The notes under the pieces: model-generated
What the model saw: only the letters and a program-made list of their open reading frames with translations
Told to the model about the DNA's origin: nothing
Databases searched by the model: none
In this document: piece by piece, positions 6,166-6,473 of the stretch
Layout of the letters: each line of letters starts with the position of its first letter
Position numbering within the stretch: the first letter of the stretch is position 1
Origin: Acidobacteriota bacterium
GTDB lineage: Bacteria > Acidobacteriota > Terriglobia > Terriglobales > Acidobacteriaceae
DNA length: 6,473 nt
Assembly: GCA_021810735.1 (NCBI GenBank)
Contig: JAJZIF010000226.1
Span: forward strand, 1 to 6,473
Reading direction: 5' to 3'
Made by a program: the position numbers and the translations under genes

Positions 6166-6473
6166 TCAGAATACGAAGGCGCCTTGGAAAGTGATCTGTC
6201 TCGGAGTTCCACGTTCCAGGGAATTGAAAACACCCAGTTGAGATGTATATTGATTACCGCCCGGTACGGAAATATCTCCGCTGGGAGGCAGGAATTCAGG
6301 GTGGTTCAGCAGGTTTGATATTTGAGTTTGAAAGTGGAACATCACGCGATGGGTGAGCGGAGTAATCTTTAGAATCCCTAGTGTCATGTCTCTAAAATAA
6401 GTTGAATAAGATTGCAGTGTGGCTTCATCGGATAAAGTGGGAGGAACTCCGATGGGGCGACCGCTTCTTCCGT
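6166..6473 (-). CDS. TonB-dependent receptor-like outer-membrane protein, C-terminal fragment (Oar-like)
   Basis: The frame is open from the right edge to TGA at 6168-6166, giving 101 residues of C-terminus; the start, plug and most of the barrel lie outside the window. The fragment resembles the ends of the large Acidobacteriota TonB-dependent/Oar-like receptors: HFQTQISNLLNHPEFLPP, then a Gly-rich loop, then RGTPRQITFQGAFVF. The alternating pattern and terminal aromatic Phe fit the last strand of an outer-membrane beta-barrel recognised by the Bam machinery. In such loci these receptors often import oligosaccharides released by neighbouring hydrolases, so its position ahead of the cassette is suggestive, but substrate cannot be read from this part. 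It is separated from the GH20 gene by 223 bp and a possible terminator, so it may be a separate transcript. The family call rests on a short fragment. Confidence 0.72.
   Translation of the reverse strand, partial: GRSGRPIGVPPTLSDEATLQSYSTYFRDMTLGILKITPLTHRVMFHFQTQISNLLNHPEFLPPSGDISVPGGNQYTSQLGVFNSLERGTPRQITFQGAFVF

Noticed and set aside
5973..6233. Minus-strand 86-codon frame across the intergenic region
   Set aside because: It overlaps the receptor terminus in a different frame, lacks family features, and its body covers the inverted-repeat element.

Overview
The window reads as part of a glycan-degradation locus from a Gram-negative soil-type bacterium, most plausibly an Acidobacteriota (Terriglobia-like) genome. 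The reasons are the C-terminus of an Oar/TonB-dependent-receptor-like outer-membrane protein, a run of secreted glycoside hydrolases, a CBM9-like secreted protein, and a Tat-exported GH20-fold protein. Taxonomy is inferred from gene style and not proven by any marker gene. All supported genes lie on the minus strand, so the locus is read from high to low coordinates.

Layout in transcription order: (1) 6473-6166, the last 101 residues of a TonB-dependent-receptor-like beta-barrel, entering from the right edge. (2) 6165-5943, a 223-bp intergenic stretch with an interleaved pair of perfect inverted repeats, possibly a terminator and/or H-type pseudoknot. (3) 5942-3885, a canonical secreted GH20 beta-N-acetylhexosaminidase with a helical C-terminal extension. 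(4) 3881-2091, a secreted GH27 exo-alpha-glycosidase with a C-terminal ricin-B/CBM13 beta-trefoil, only 3 bp after gene 3 and with its Shine-Dalgarno abutting that gene's stop codon. (5) 2033-1152, a secreted CBM9-like (DOMON-fold) protein. (6) 1024 to the left edge, 341 residues of a Tat-exported GH20-like protein that is open to the edge and whose catalytic Asp-Glu region lies outside the window.

How they may work together: all products are exported and they make a short polycistronic cassette. By eye alignment the GH27 has Ser250 and Ala253 where alpha-galactosidases carry Glu and Leu. These are the small residues used by animal alpha-N-acetylgalactosaminidases to accept the 2-acetamido group. 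Paired with the GH20 and a second GH20-like protein, this points to a cassette for stripping terminal alpha- and beta-linked N-acetylhexosamines, probably GalNAc, from a glycan such as a glycoprotein/glycolipid chain or fungal galactosaminogalactan. The substrate is inference; the enzyme families are well supported. No RNA genes, CRISPR arrays or insertion sequences were seen.
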